Shown piece after piece: positions 1-5,833 of a stretch of 5,833 bases of DNA. The notes beneath the pieces are model-generated. The model had not been told where the DNA came from, ran no database searches, and was given only the letters and a program-made list of their open reading frames with translations. Position numbers and translations under genes: made by a program. The stretch comes from an uncultured Clostridia bacterium. GTDB lineage: Bacteria > Bacillota > Clostridia > Oscillospirales > Ruminococcaceae. The first letter of the stretch is position 1. The number at the start of each line of letters is the position of its first letter. The stretch lies in the NCBI GenBank assembly GCA_947302065.1, contig CAMYUO010000140.1, positions 1-5,833 of the forward strand, given 5' to 3'.

Positions 1-365
1 CTCTGGTGTGTGCAGGTGCATGGATCGTTGTTATACTGATATTTATTTGCACTCACAGCGGCTTCTTTAAGACCGAAGACAGATACAGATCTGAATGTTT
101 TGAGTATTCAAACGGACAGCACACTATCGTCATTGCGGATAATGACGTTATGGGAGATTTCAACGAATTATATCATATCGGAATTTCCGAGGATATATAT
201 CAGATAAATGATGATAACGAAGCAGTAATACTCAATGGGTTCTTTGTAACTCAAAAGCCGAACAGCAGTGATGACTATGAGATAAAGTGGTATGATGATA
301 AAGTCGAGGTAACTTTTGAAGATGGCTTGAACGGCAAAAAAACAGTTACAGCCAAGTTTAAATAG
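1..365 (+). CDS. Small membrane-anchored protein of unknown function, possibly 5'-truncated
   Basis: I do not recognise this family with confidence. The frame is open from the window edge. The first possible start is a GTG at position 6, but the frame continues upstream of it (CTG at 3-5) and no ribosome site can be seen, so the true start probably lies outside the window. The first 15 or so residues after that GTG are strongly hydrophobic (WIVVILIFIC), fitting the end of a membrane segment or signal anchor. The remaining ~100 residues are polar, acidic and rich in predicted beta strands, with short Trp/Tyr motifs near the C-terminus (EIKWYDDKVEVTF), and would lie outside the membrane. The Cys after the hydrophobic stretch lacks a good lipobox because Ile precedes it. 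Hand-counted GC is about 38 %, clearly lower than the genes downstream. The gene ends in TAG and is followed 7 bp later by a strong terminator, so it is transcriptionally separate from the next operon. It could be a small Bacillota DUF protein; no function is proposed. Confidence 0.6.
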   Translation, partial: LVCAGAWIVVILIFICTHSGFFKTEDRYRSECFEYSNGQHTIVIADNDVMGDFNELYHIGISEDIYQINDDNEAVILNGFFVTQKPNSSDDYEIKWYDDKVEVTFEDGLNGKKTVTAKFK

Positions 366-372
366 CATATCC

Positions 373-413
373 ATTGACCCGAAAGCACAAAAGCTTTTGG
401 GTCAATTCTTTTT
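373..413 (+). terminator. Rho-independent terminator of the small membrane protein gene
   Basis: Arms 374-385 and 394-405 form a 12-bp stem with one G-T pair and an 8-nt loop; A373 and T406 can extend it by one pair. The 3' arm is followed by TTCTTTTT. It begins 7 bp after the TAG stop and ends before the promoter at 467, so it insulates the two transcription units. Confidence 0.9.
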
Positions 414-466
414 ACAAATACCCGAAATATTTGTATTATTAACAGTTGGTTTTTGTCAAGAATGTA

Positions 467-495
467 TTGATATTCAAGATAAAATGTGATATAAT
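467..495 (+). promoter_or_regulatory. Sigma-A-type promoter of the FIST-GGDEF / flavodiiron operon
   Basis: The -35 box TTGATA (467-472) is separated by exactly 17 bp from a consensus -10 box TATAAT (490-495). A TG at 487-488 makes it an extended -10. Transcription would start near 501-503, giving a leader of only about 35 nt, too short for a riboswitch. Copies of TCAAGA at 456-461 and 474-479 flank the -35 box, and GAATGT/ATATTC (460-465/470-475) form a small inverted repeat over it; either might be an operator, but this is weak evidence. The match to the consensus is strong, but it remains a prediction. Confidence 0.8.
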
Positions 496-536
496 TAATT
501 TCAGGAAACAATTGTTGCGCTTGCGAGGTGAGATAA

Positions 537-2288
537 ATGAAACAGATACAGTTCGATTACAGAAATAAAGATATGCTCATGCAGGATATACGCCGTGTGA
601 AACAGTGGTGCCAGCAGAACATCAGCTCGGCGGTCACGTTTGAGATCTATTCCGAGGTGCTCGATAAAATTGCGATAGATACTATCTGCACTACGATAAG
701 TCAGGAGATACCAGAGGCTGTTTACAGCGGCTGTACCACCAACGGAAATATAATGCTCGGTGAGCTTTCACGCAGTAATGTCTGTATCGTCTGCACTATC
801 TTTGAGTTCCCTGATACGAGGGTCGAGGTAATTCAGCGTCCGATCAGCGAGGCAAGCGCAGATGCTGTGTGCAGCGAGGTCGTGGATTTCGTGGACAAAA
901 ATCCATGGGTCAAGGCTGTTGAGATGCTCATCACTATCCGCGGAATGTCCATGACGGATATCACCACTCATCTGAGCAAGGTGCGCAGCGATGTGGAGGT
1001 GTTCGGCGGCGGTGCTTTCGCAATGGACCTTGACGAACAGCAGGCTTATGTCTTTTCAAATGACGGCGAGTGTACAACGGGTGCTGTCGTGTTCAGATTC
1101 ATCGGCGGCGACAACATCTTCGTGAAAACATGGCAGATAACAGGCTGGAAAACTCTCGGACTTGAACACACCGTTACACGTTCTCACGGCAAAACGCTCT
1201 ATGAGCTTGACGGGCAGCCTGCGTTTGATGTTTATTATAAGTATCTCAACATTGAAAACGACAAGAACTTTTTCAAGAACTCGCTTGAGTTCCCGATAAT
1301 TTATCAGAAAGGCGGCTCAAAGATACTTCGTGCGCCGACGGGCAGCGGCAATGACGGCTCGCTTGCGATGACAGCAAATATCGAAGAGGGCATCAAGGTC
1401 AGAATGGCTTACGGCGACCCCGAAACGATACTGCGCATCGTGCAGGAGGGCGGTTATGAGATCGCGCAGTTCCAGCCGCAGATGATACACATCTATTCCT
1501 GCGCCGCAAGACGATTTTTCTGGGGAGATATGGCTGATACGGAAACAAAACCGTTCCAGTCGGTCGCACAGACCTCGGGATTTTATACCTCGGGTGAGTT
1601 CCTGCGCAAAAACGGCGAGTTGATACAGCACAACGTTACGCTCGTTATCGGCGCATTCCGTGAGGGCAATGTCATTGTCGGTGAGTCGAACGAGTTTGAG
1701 ATGAAAGGCTTTGACATATCAAAGCAGGTGTCGCTGATAAGCAGGCTCGCAAACTTTATCGACATATCCACCGCAGAGCTTGAGGAGGCTAACCGCAAGC
1801 TTGAGGCAATGGCTGTCACCGACGGTCTGACGGGCATTTATAACCGTATGAAGATCCAGCAGGATATCATAGACAGCGTGCTTGAGTACAAGACGGATAC
1901 TTCGCTGATAATGATAGATATTGATGATTTCAAAAAGGTCAACGATACCTATGGCCACGATGAGGGCGATGACGTTCTCAGAGGACTTGCAAAGCTGATG
2001 ACAGACACTGCCGCAGAGCTTGGCGTAACTGCCTCGATAGGCCGCTGGGGCGGTGAGGAGTTCATGGTCTGCATCACGGGTGAAGATGCGGGCAGAGCAG
2101 AACAGATCGCTGAGGCGTTCAGACAGCGTTTCGCACAGCTTGAATTTGATAAGGCAGGACGGCAGACGATAACCGCAGGCGTCACAAAGCTCACCGCCGA
2201 GGACGATGCCGAAACGCTGTGCATACGTGCAGACAAGGCGCTCTATATCGGCAAGCATGACGGCAAGAACAGGGTAGTCGTTCTTTAA
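537..2288 (+). CDS. FIST-sensor diguanylate cyclase (FIST_N-FIST_C-GGDEF), cytoplasmic
   Basis: This 583-residue soluble protein, with no membrane segment, is predicted to make c-di-GMP from two GTP under control of an N-terminal FIST sensor. FIST_N spans roughly residues 30-225, with the typical SGCTT turn (64-68); FIST_C spans roughly 230-380, with an YSCAARR motif (320-326). A helical linker (about 395-427, ending in ELEEANRKLEAMA) joins the sensor to a GGDEF domain (427-583). The catalytic domain looks complete: DGLTGIYNR (429-437), metal-binding D461, base- and phosphate-contact residues K466, N469 and D478 by alignment with PleD, active-site GGEEF (505-509), and the closing ADKALYIGKHDGKNRV segment (565-580). 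The inhibitory RxxD site, expected five residues before GGEEF, is GVTA (496-499), so classical product inhibition is probably absent. The ATG start is supported by AGGTGAG (526-532); an in-frame GTG at 528 runs straight into a stop. The gene is first in an operon with the flavodiiron gene 17 bp downstream. The ligand is unknown: NO through haem (as in NosP) or a small metabolite are both possible. Confidence 0.93.
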   Translation: MKQIQFDYRNKDMLMQDIRRVKQWCQQNISSAVTFEIYSEVLDKIAIDTICTTISQEIPEAVYSGCTTNGNIMLGELSRSNVCIVCTIFEFPDTRVEVIQRPISEASADAVCSEVVDFVDKNPWVKAVEMLITIRGMSMTDITTHLSKVRSDVEVFGGGAFAMDLDEQQAYVFSNDGECTTGAVVFRFIGGDNIFVKTWQITGWKTLGLEHTVTRSHGKTLYELDGQPAFDVYYKYLNIENDKNFFKNSLEFPIIYQKGGSKILRAPTGSGNDGSLAMTANIEEGIKVRMAYGDPETILRIVQEGGYEIAQFQPQMIHIYSCAARRFFWGDMADTETKPFQSVAQTSGFYTSGEFLRKNGELIQHNVTLVIGAFREGNVIVGESNEFEMKGFDISKQVSLISRLANFIDISTAELEEANRKLEAMAVTDGLTGIYNRMKIQQDIIDSVLEYKTDTSLIMIDIDDFKKVNDTYGHDEGDDVLRGLAKLMTDTAAELGVTASIGRWGGEEFMVCITGEDAGRAEQIAEAFRQRFAQLEFDKAGRQTITAGVTKLTAEDDAETLCIRADKALYIGKHDGKNRVVVL

Positions 2289-2291
2289 TAT

Positions 2292-2297
2292 AGGAGG
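2292..2297 (+). promoter_or_regulatory. Strong Shine-Dalgarno site of the flavodiiron gene
   Basis: A perfect AGGAGG lies 8 nt before the ATG at 2306, within the 17-bp gap after the TAA of the FIST-GGDEF gene. It fixes the start codon. It is stronger than the AGGTGAG of the first gene, so the enzyme may be made in larger amounts than the sensor from one transcript. Confidence 0.9.
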
Positions 2298-2305
2298 AGA
2301 AAAAT

Positions 2306-4096
2306 ATGAGGATAACAGATGATGTGAAATATGTAGGCGTGAACGATCATAAGGTCGATCTTTTCGAGGGACAGTACAAAGTTCCTGACGGAATGAGCTA
2401 TAACAGCTACGTGATACTCGACGAAAAAATAGCCGTTATGGATACGGTCGATGCAGGCTTTACGCACGAGTGGCTGGACAATCTCGAGGATACTCTAAGC
2501 GGAAAGTCTCCCGATTATCTCATCGTTCAGCACATGGAGCCGGATCATTCGGGAAGCATCTCAGCGTTCGCAAAAAAGTACCCCGATGCGACGGTCGTTT
2601 CGTCTGCAAAGGCTTTTGTGATGATGACACAGTTCTACGGCGTTGATTTTGAGGGCAAGAAGATAGAGGTCGGCGAGGGTTCGACCCTTGCGCTCGGAAA
2701 GCACACACTCAACTTTGTCACAGCGCCTATGGTGCACTGGCCGGAGGTAATAATGACCTACGACAGCGCAGATAAGATCCTCTTCTCGGCTGACGGTTTC
2801 GGCAAGTTCGGCGCACTCGATTCCGAGCAGGACTGGACAGACGAGGCAAGAAGATATTACATCGGCATCGTCGGAAAATACGGCGCACAGGTGCAGGCTG
2901 TTCTCAAAAAGGCTGCTGCACTTGAGATAGAGCGCATCTGTCCTCTGCACGGTCCCGTGCTCAGTGAGGACCTCGGAAAGTACATCTCGCTTTACAACAC
3001 CTGGTCGAGCTACGACATCGAGACCGACGGCATCGTCATCTGCTATACCTCGGTTTACGGCAACACCAGAAAGGCTGCCGAGACGCTTGCGCAGAAACTG
3101 CGTGAAAAGGGCTGTCCCGACGTCGTTGTCAACGACCTCGCACGCTGCGATATGTCAAAGGCTGTCGCAGACGCTTTCAGATATCCCAAGCTCGTGCTTG
3201 CAACAACGACTTACAATGCAGATATCTATCCGTTCATGAGAGCGTTCATCGACCACCTCACAGAGCGTGGTTTCAAAAACAGAACTGTCGCACTCATCGA
3301 AAACGGCACATGGGCACCGCTCGCCGCAAAGATAATGAAAGACAAGCTCTCCGTCTGCAAGAACCTGACCTTTGCAGAGCCTGAGATAAAAATAAAATCT
3401 GCTATGAACTCAGACAACAGCGAGCAGATAGAAAAGCTGTCTGACGAGCTTTGCAGAGATTACATCGCACGCTCCGCCGGTATTGCCAACAAGAACGATA
3501 TGACAGCGCTTTACCGCATCGGTTACGGTCTTTATGTCGTTACCTCAAATGACGGCAAGCGTGACAACGGTCTTATCGTCAATACAGTTGCGCAGGTGTC
3601 TGATAATCCCAACAGGATATCCGTAACGATAAACAAGGCGAACTATTCTCACCACGTTATCAAGCAGACCGGTCTGCTCAATGTCAACTGCCTGTCTGTC
3701 GATGCACCGTTCAGAGTGTTCGAGCATTACGGCTTCCAGAGCGGACGCAACGTTGATAAGTTTGAGGGCACGGGTGCCGCAAGGTCGGATAATGGTCTTG
3801 TTATCCTGCCCGAGTACATCAATGCTGTTATGTCGCTAAAGGTCGAGGACTATGTTGACCTTGGCTCGCACGGAATGTTCATCTGCTCGATAACCGAGGC
3901 GAGAGTCATCAGCGACAGAGAAACGATGACCTATACCTACTATCAGAACAACGTCAAGCCAAAGCCCGAAACAGACGGCAAAAAGGGCTGGGTCTGCAAG
4001 ATATGCGGCTATATCTATGAGGGCGAGGATCTGCCTGATGATTTCATCTGCCCGCTGTGCAAACACGGCGCAGCAGATTTTGAGCGCATAGTTTGA
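2306..4096 (+). CDS. Multidomain flavodiiron protein (diiron core, flavodoxin, flavin reductase, rubredoxin)
   Basis: This 596-residue cytoplasmic enzyme is predicted to reduce O2 to water and/or NO to N2O. The metallo-beta-lactamase-like diiron domain (about 1-235) carries all six expected ligands: H76, E78 and D80 in HMEPDH, H144 in MVHWPE, D163 in ADGFGKFG and H215 in LHGP. The flavodoxin domain (about 240-385) has an FMN phosphate loop, TSVYGNT (248-254), and the flavin-side motifs TTYNADIYPF and ENGTWAP. A flavin-reductase-like FMN domain (about 396-550) follows. The C-terminus is a rubredoxin with C564, C567, C582 and C585. Only 14 residues separate its two CxxC pairs, about half the usual rubredoxin spacing. 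Electrons probably run from NAD(P)H through the flavin reductase and rubredoxin to FMN and then the diiron site, so one chain may need no separate redox partner. Typical class A proteins have only the first two domains (about 400 residues). The gene sits 17 bp after the FIST-GGDEF gene and before tandem terminators. Preference for O2 or NO cannot be read from the sequence. Confidence 0.96.
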   Translation: MRITDDVKYVGVNDHKVDLFEGQYKVPDGMSYNSYVILDEKIAVMDTVDAGFTHEWLDNLEDTLSGKSPDYLIVQHMEPDHSGSISAFAKKYPDATVVSSAKAFVMMTQFYGVDFEGKKIEVGEGSTLALGKHTLNFVTAPMVHWPEVIMTYDSADKILFSADGFGKFGALDSEQDWTDEARRYYIGIVGKYGAQVQAVLKKAAALEIERICPLHGPVLSEDLGKYISLYNTWSSYDIETDGIVICYTSVYGNTRKAAETLAQKLREKGCPDVVVNDLARCDMSKAVADAFRYPKLVLATTTYNADIYPFMRAFIDHLTERGFKNRTVALIENGTWAPLAAKIMKDKLSVCKNLTFAEPEIKIKSAMNSDNSEQIEKLSDELCRDYIARSAGIANKNDMTALYRIGYGLYVVTSNDGKRDNGLIVNTVAQVSDNPNRISVTINKANYSHHVIKQTGLLNVNCLSVDAPFRVFEHYGFQSGRNVDKFEGTGAARSDNGLVILPEYINAVMSLKVEDYVDLGSHGMFICSITEARVISDRETMTYTYYQNNVKPKPETDGKKGWVCKICGYIYEGEDLPDDFICPLCKHGAADFERIV

Positions 4097-4117
4097 CATC
4101 AATACCTGCTTTTTCAC

Positions 4118-4150
4118 GAGAGCTGCCTGCAAGTCGGGCGGCTCTCTTTT
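4118..4150 (+). terminator. Rho-independent terminator after the flavodiiron gene
   Basis: Arms 4118-4129 and 4135-4146 form a 12-bp stem with two G-T pairs and a 5-nt loop, followed by TTTT before a C. It starts 21 bp after the TGA stop. The T run is short, which may explain the second hairpin downstream. It works only on the plus strand, because no T run follows the stem in the other direction. Confidence 0.8.
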
Positions 4151-4165
4151 CGCTGCATAAAAAGC

Positions 4166-4194
4166 AAAAACCGATGCGATTGCATCGGTTTTTT
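4166..4194. terminator. Bidirectional terminator between the convergent flavodiiron and dapB genes
   Basis: A perfect 12-bp stem (4166-4177 with 4182-4193) encloses a 4-nt loop. The stem base is A5 on one side and T6 on the other, so transcripts of either strand end in a U run. It lies 16 bp beyond the dapB stop and is the second terminator for the plus-strand operon. The intergenic region 4097-4209 holds nothing else I can identify. Confidence 0.92.
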
Positions 4195-4209
4195 GTGTCT
4201 GATATGATT

Positions 4210-4968
4210 TTACATTTCTTTGATAAGGTCGTTCATCGTGTACATTCCTGCGCTCTTTCCTGCAAGATAGCATGCAGCGTTTACAGAGCCGACAGCGAAT
4301 ACCTGTCTTGAATGTGCTTCGTGCTTTAGTGTGATGACCTCGTCACGTCCTGCAAAGATTATCTCGTGCGTGCCGACGATCGTGCCGCCTCTGATCGCAT
4401 GCATGCCGATCTCGGTCTTTGTTCTCTTTGCACGGACGGAGTGTCTGTCATAAACGTAGGTGTACTTGTTGTCAAGCTCCTCGTTGATAGCGTTTGCCAG
4501 CATGATAGCTGTTCCGCTCGGTGCATCGAGCTTCTGGTTGTGGTGCTTCTCGACGATCTCGATGTCGAACTGTCCGCCGAGGATAGCAGCTGCTCTCTTT
4601 GCAAGGTCTGTCAGCAGGTTGATGCCCAGCGACATATTGAAAGTAAAGAAAATAGGTATCTGCTCAGCGGCTGTGTTGATCTTCTCGATCTCTTCCTTGG
4701 AATATCCTGTTGTGCCGATGACCAGTGCGACAGCGTTCGTCTTGCAGTAATCAAGCAGGCTGTCAAGGGTTGCAGGGTTTGAAAAGTCGATGATGACATC
4801 TGGCTTTTCGGTCATCTCGGAGACCTCTCTGACGATATCGAAATCAGCATATTTCTCGCCGAACTTGTCAATGCCGCAAATAGTCCTGCAGTCTTCTCTC
4901 GATGCGATGATGTCAGCGATGAAATGTCCCATTCTTCCGCTTGCACCGCAAATAGCGATATTTATCAT
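4210..4968 (-). CDS. dapB: 4-hydroxy-tetrahydrodipicolinate reductase
   Basis: This cytoplasmic enzyme reduces the DapA product to tetrahydrodipicolinate with NAD(P)H, in the pathway to diaminopimelate and lysine. The 252 residues are a little shorter than the 273 of the E. coli enzyme and usual for Gram-positive forms. The Rossmann nucleotide loop is GASGRMG (8-14), with D34-K35 at the probable cofactor-specificity position. DFSNP (61-65), GTTGY (85-89) and NMSLGINLL (111-119) are typical. The family signature EKHHNQKLDAPSGTA (140-154) supplies H142 and K146, equivalent by alignment to E. coli H159 and K163. The ATG start is supported by AAAGGA on the minus strand (4977-4982), about 8 nt upstream. 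It lies downstream of dapA with a 66-bp gap that contains a terminator, leaving about 27 nt between hairpin and start codon. No good separate promoter is visible there, so expression probably depends on read-through from dapA. Confidence 0.97.
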   Translation of the reverse strand: MINIAICGASGRMGHFIADIIASREDCRTICGIDKFGEKYADFDIVREVSEMTEKPDVIIDFSNPATLDSLLDYCKTNAVALVIGTTGYSKEEIEKINTAAEQIPIFFTFNMSLGINLLTDLAKRAAAILGGQFDIEIVEKHHNQKLDAPSGTAIMLANAINEELDNKYTYVYDRHSVRAKRTKTEIGMHAIRGGTIVGTHEIIFAGRDEVITLKHEAHSRQVFAVGSVNAACYLAGKSAGMYTMNDLIKEM

Positions 4969-4995
4969 ATTATCATTCCTTTGCTTTTGATTTGT

Positions 4996-5027
4996 AAAAA
5001 AGCGGACTGAACTTTATCAGTCCGCTT
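4996..5027 (-). terminator. Terminator or attenuator hairpin between dapA and dapB
   Basis: Arms 5000-5010 and 5017-5027 form a perfect 11-bp stem with a 6-nt loop. On the minus strand the stem ends in a run of six T, only partly inside the stem. It starts 7 bp after the dapA stop. As dapB follows immediately, it is likely a leaky terminator that lowers dapB relative to dapA, or a processing or stability hairpin at the 3' end of the dapA message. Confidence 0.82.
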
Positions 5028-5034
5028 AAACTTT

Positions 5035-5833
5035 TTACTTGATAAGACCTATCTTTTCCATTGATGCCTTGAGCTTGTCGATCTTTTCCTGCTCCATCTT
5101 TACGAGCGGAAGTCTGCATTCGCCGACCTCAAATCCCATAAGATTGAGAGCCTCCTTAACAGGTATAGGGTTAACATCACAGAAAAGCATATTTGTGAAT
5201 TCAAGCAGTCTGTTTGCCTTTTCTCTTGCCTCGGCATACTTGTTCTCGAGACACAGCGATGCGATCTCGTGAGTCTCAAAAGGCATACAGTTGGAAAGAA
5301 CAGAGATAACGCCCTTTCCGCCGAGCGACATGATCGGGATGATCTGATCGTCATTGCCCGAGTAGATGTCGATCTTGTCGCCGCACAGTGCAGCTATCTT
5401 TGCAACCTGGCTGATGTTGCCGCTTGCTTCCTTGACAGCAACGATGTTGTCTATCTCAGCGAGCTTTGCAAGTGTCTCAGGCAGGATGTTCACGCCTGTT
5501 CTTGAAGGCACGTTGTAAAGTATCAGCGGGATCTTTACCGAGTTTGCGATAGTGGTGTAGTGAGTGATAAGTCCTCTCTGGGAGGTCTTGTTGTAGTAAG
5601 GTGTAACGACCAGCAGAGCGTCAGCACCGAGTGCCTCAGCTTCCTGTGAAAGATGCACAGCGTACTCGGTGTGGTTAGAGCCTGTACCTGCGATAACAGG
5701 GATCCTGTGGTTGACCTTTTCAACAGCGTATCTGATGCACTCAATGTGCTCTTCGTCTGTCATTGTAGCGCTTTCGCCGGTAGTACCGCAGATGATGATA
5801 GCATCTGTGCCGTTGTCGATGTTGAAGTCGATC
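5035..5833 (-). CDS. dapA: 4-hydroxy-tetrahydrodipicolinate synthase, N-terminus cut off by window edge
   Basis: This enzyme condenses pyruvate with aspartate semialdehyde, the committed step to diaminopimelate and lysine. The frame stays open to the window end, so the Met encoded at 5763 is internal: the 23 codons before it encode IDFNIDNGTDAIII and then the conserved CGTTGESAT. The visible 265 residues match E. coli DapA numbering with an offset of 27, implying a full length near 292 and about 27 missing residues. Counted from the visible end, key residues are T17 and T18 (E. coli T44, T45), Y80 in TPYYN (Y107), Y106 in YNVPSRTG (Y133), R111 (R138) and the Schiff-base lysine K134 in AVKEASG (K161). 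Two lysine-inhibition positions differ from E. coli: H53 is Asp and E84 is Tyr, while S48, A49, H56, N80 and Y106 are kept. Feedback inhibition may therefore be weak or absent. The promoter and any lysine riboswitch would lie outside the window. Confidence 0.96.
   Translation of the reverse strand, partial: IDFNIDNGTDAIIICGTTGESATMTDEEHIECIRYAVEKVNHRIPVIAGTGSNHTEYAVHLSQEAEALGADALLVVTPYYNKTSQRGLITHYTTIANSVKIPLILYNVPSRTGVNILPETLAKLAEIDNIVAVKEASGNISQVAKIAALCGDKIDIYSGNDDQIIPIMSLGGKGVISVLSNCMPFETHEIASLCLENKYAEAREKANRLLEFTNMLFCDVNPIPVKEALNLMGFEVGECRLPLVKMEQEKIDKLKASMEKIGLIK

Noticed and set aside
36..55. Lipoprotein signal (lipobox) in the first gene
   Set aside because: The Cys after the hydrophobic segment is preceded by Ile-Phe-Ile, which does not fit the usual small residue before the lipid-modified Cys.
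496..536. c-di-GMP riboswitch before the diguanylate cyclase gene
   Set aside because: The predicted leader is only about 35 nt and has no aptamer-like fold.
1719..2258. Long minus-strand open frame (179 codons) opposite the GGDEF domain
   Set aside because: It lies fully antisense to a well-conserved catalytic domain, has no ribosome site, and its translation is Cys/Leu-rich with no recognisable motif.
3836..4273. Minus-strand open frame (145 codons) crossing the flavodiiron 3' end and both terminators
   Set aside because: It overlaps the rubredoxin coding region, two terminator hairpins and the dapB 3' end, so it is a chance frame.
4366..4782. Plus-strand open frame (138 codons) opposite dapB
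   Set aside because: It is antisense to a clear dapB gene and has no family resemblance.
5761..5763. ATG as the start of dapA
   Set aside because: The same frame upstream encodes the conserved GTTGES pyruvate-binding motif, so this Met is internal and the gene runs off the window.
1..5833. CRISPR arrays, tRNA or rRNA genes, insertion sequences, toxin-antitoxin or phage genes
   Set aside because: I saw no spaced direct repeats, cloverleaf sequences, transposase motifs or terminal inverted repeats on either strand.

Overview
The window reads as chromosomal DNA from an anaerobic, Gram-positive Clostridia-type bacterium, perhaps a Ruminococcus-like member of the Oscillospiraceae. This is inferred from strong AGGAGG-type ribosome sites, a flavodiiron protein with flavin-reductase and rubredoxin extensions, a dapA-dapB pair, and sampled coding GC of roughly 50-55 %. 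The genus is a guess; Clostridia is better supported.

Layout. (1) Positions 1-365, plus strand: the end or whole of a small AT-richer gene for a membrane-anchored protein of unknown function, closed by a rho-independent terminator (373-413). (2) Positions 467-4096, plus strand: a well-formed sigma-A-type promoter (TTGATA, 17 bp, TATAAT with extended -10) drives a two-gene operon. The first gene encodes a soluble FIST-sensor diguanylate cyclase with an intact GGEEF active site but no inhibitory RxxD site. The second, 17 bp downstream, encodes a four-module flavodiiron protein: diiron core, flavodoxin, flavin reductase and a short-spacer rubredoxin. (3) Positions 4097-4209: a convergent intergenic region with two terminators, one of them bidirectional. 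(4) Positions 4210-5833, minus strand: dapA (N-terminus cut off by the window edge) followed by dapB, two successive steps of the lysine/diaminopimelate pathway, separated by a 66-bp gap holding another terminator hairpin.

How the genes work together. dapA and dapB make and reduce the first cyclic intermediate of the diaminopimelate pathway for cell wall and lysine. The sensor-cyclase/flavodiiron pair is the most interesting part. Flavodiiron proteins reduce O2 to water and/or NO to N2O, and some FIST-domain proteins (the NosP family) are haem-based NO sensors. The operon can therefore be read as a module in which one gene removes O2 or NO while the other turns the same stress, or a related ligand, into c-di-GMP. 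The operon layout and domain content are seen in the sequence; the ligand and the signalling link are inference. I found no RNA genes, mobile elements, CRISPR arrays or long repeats.
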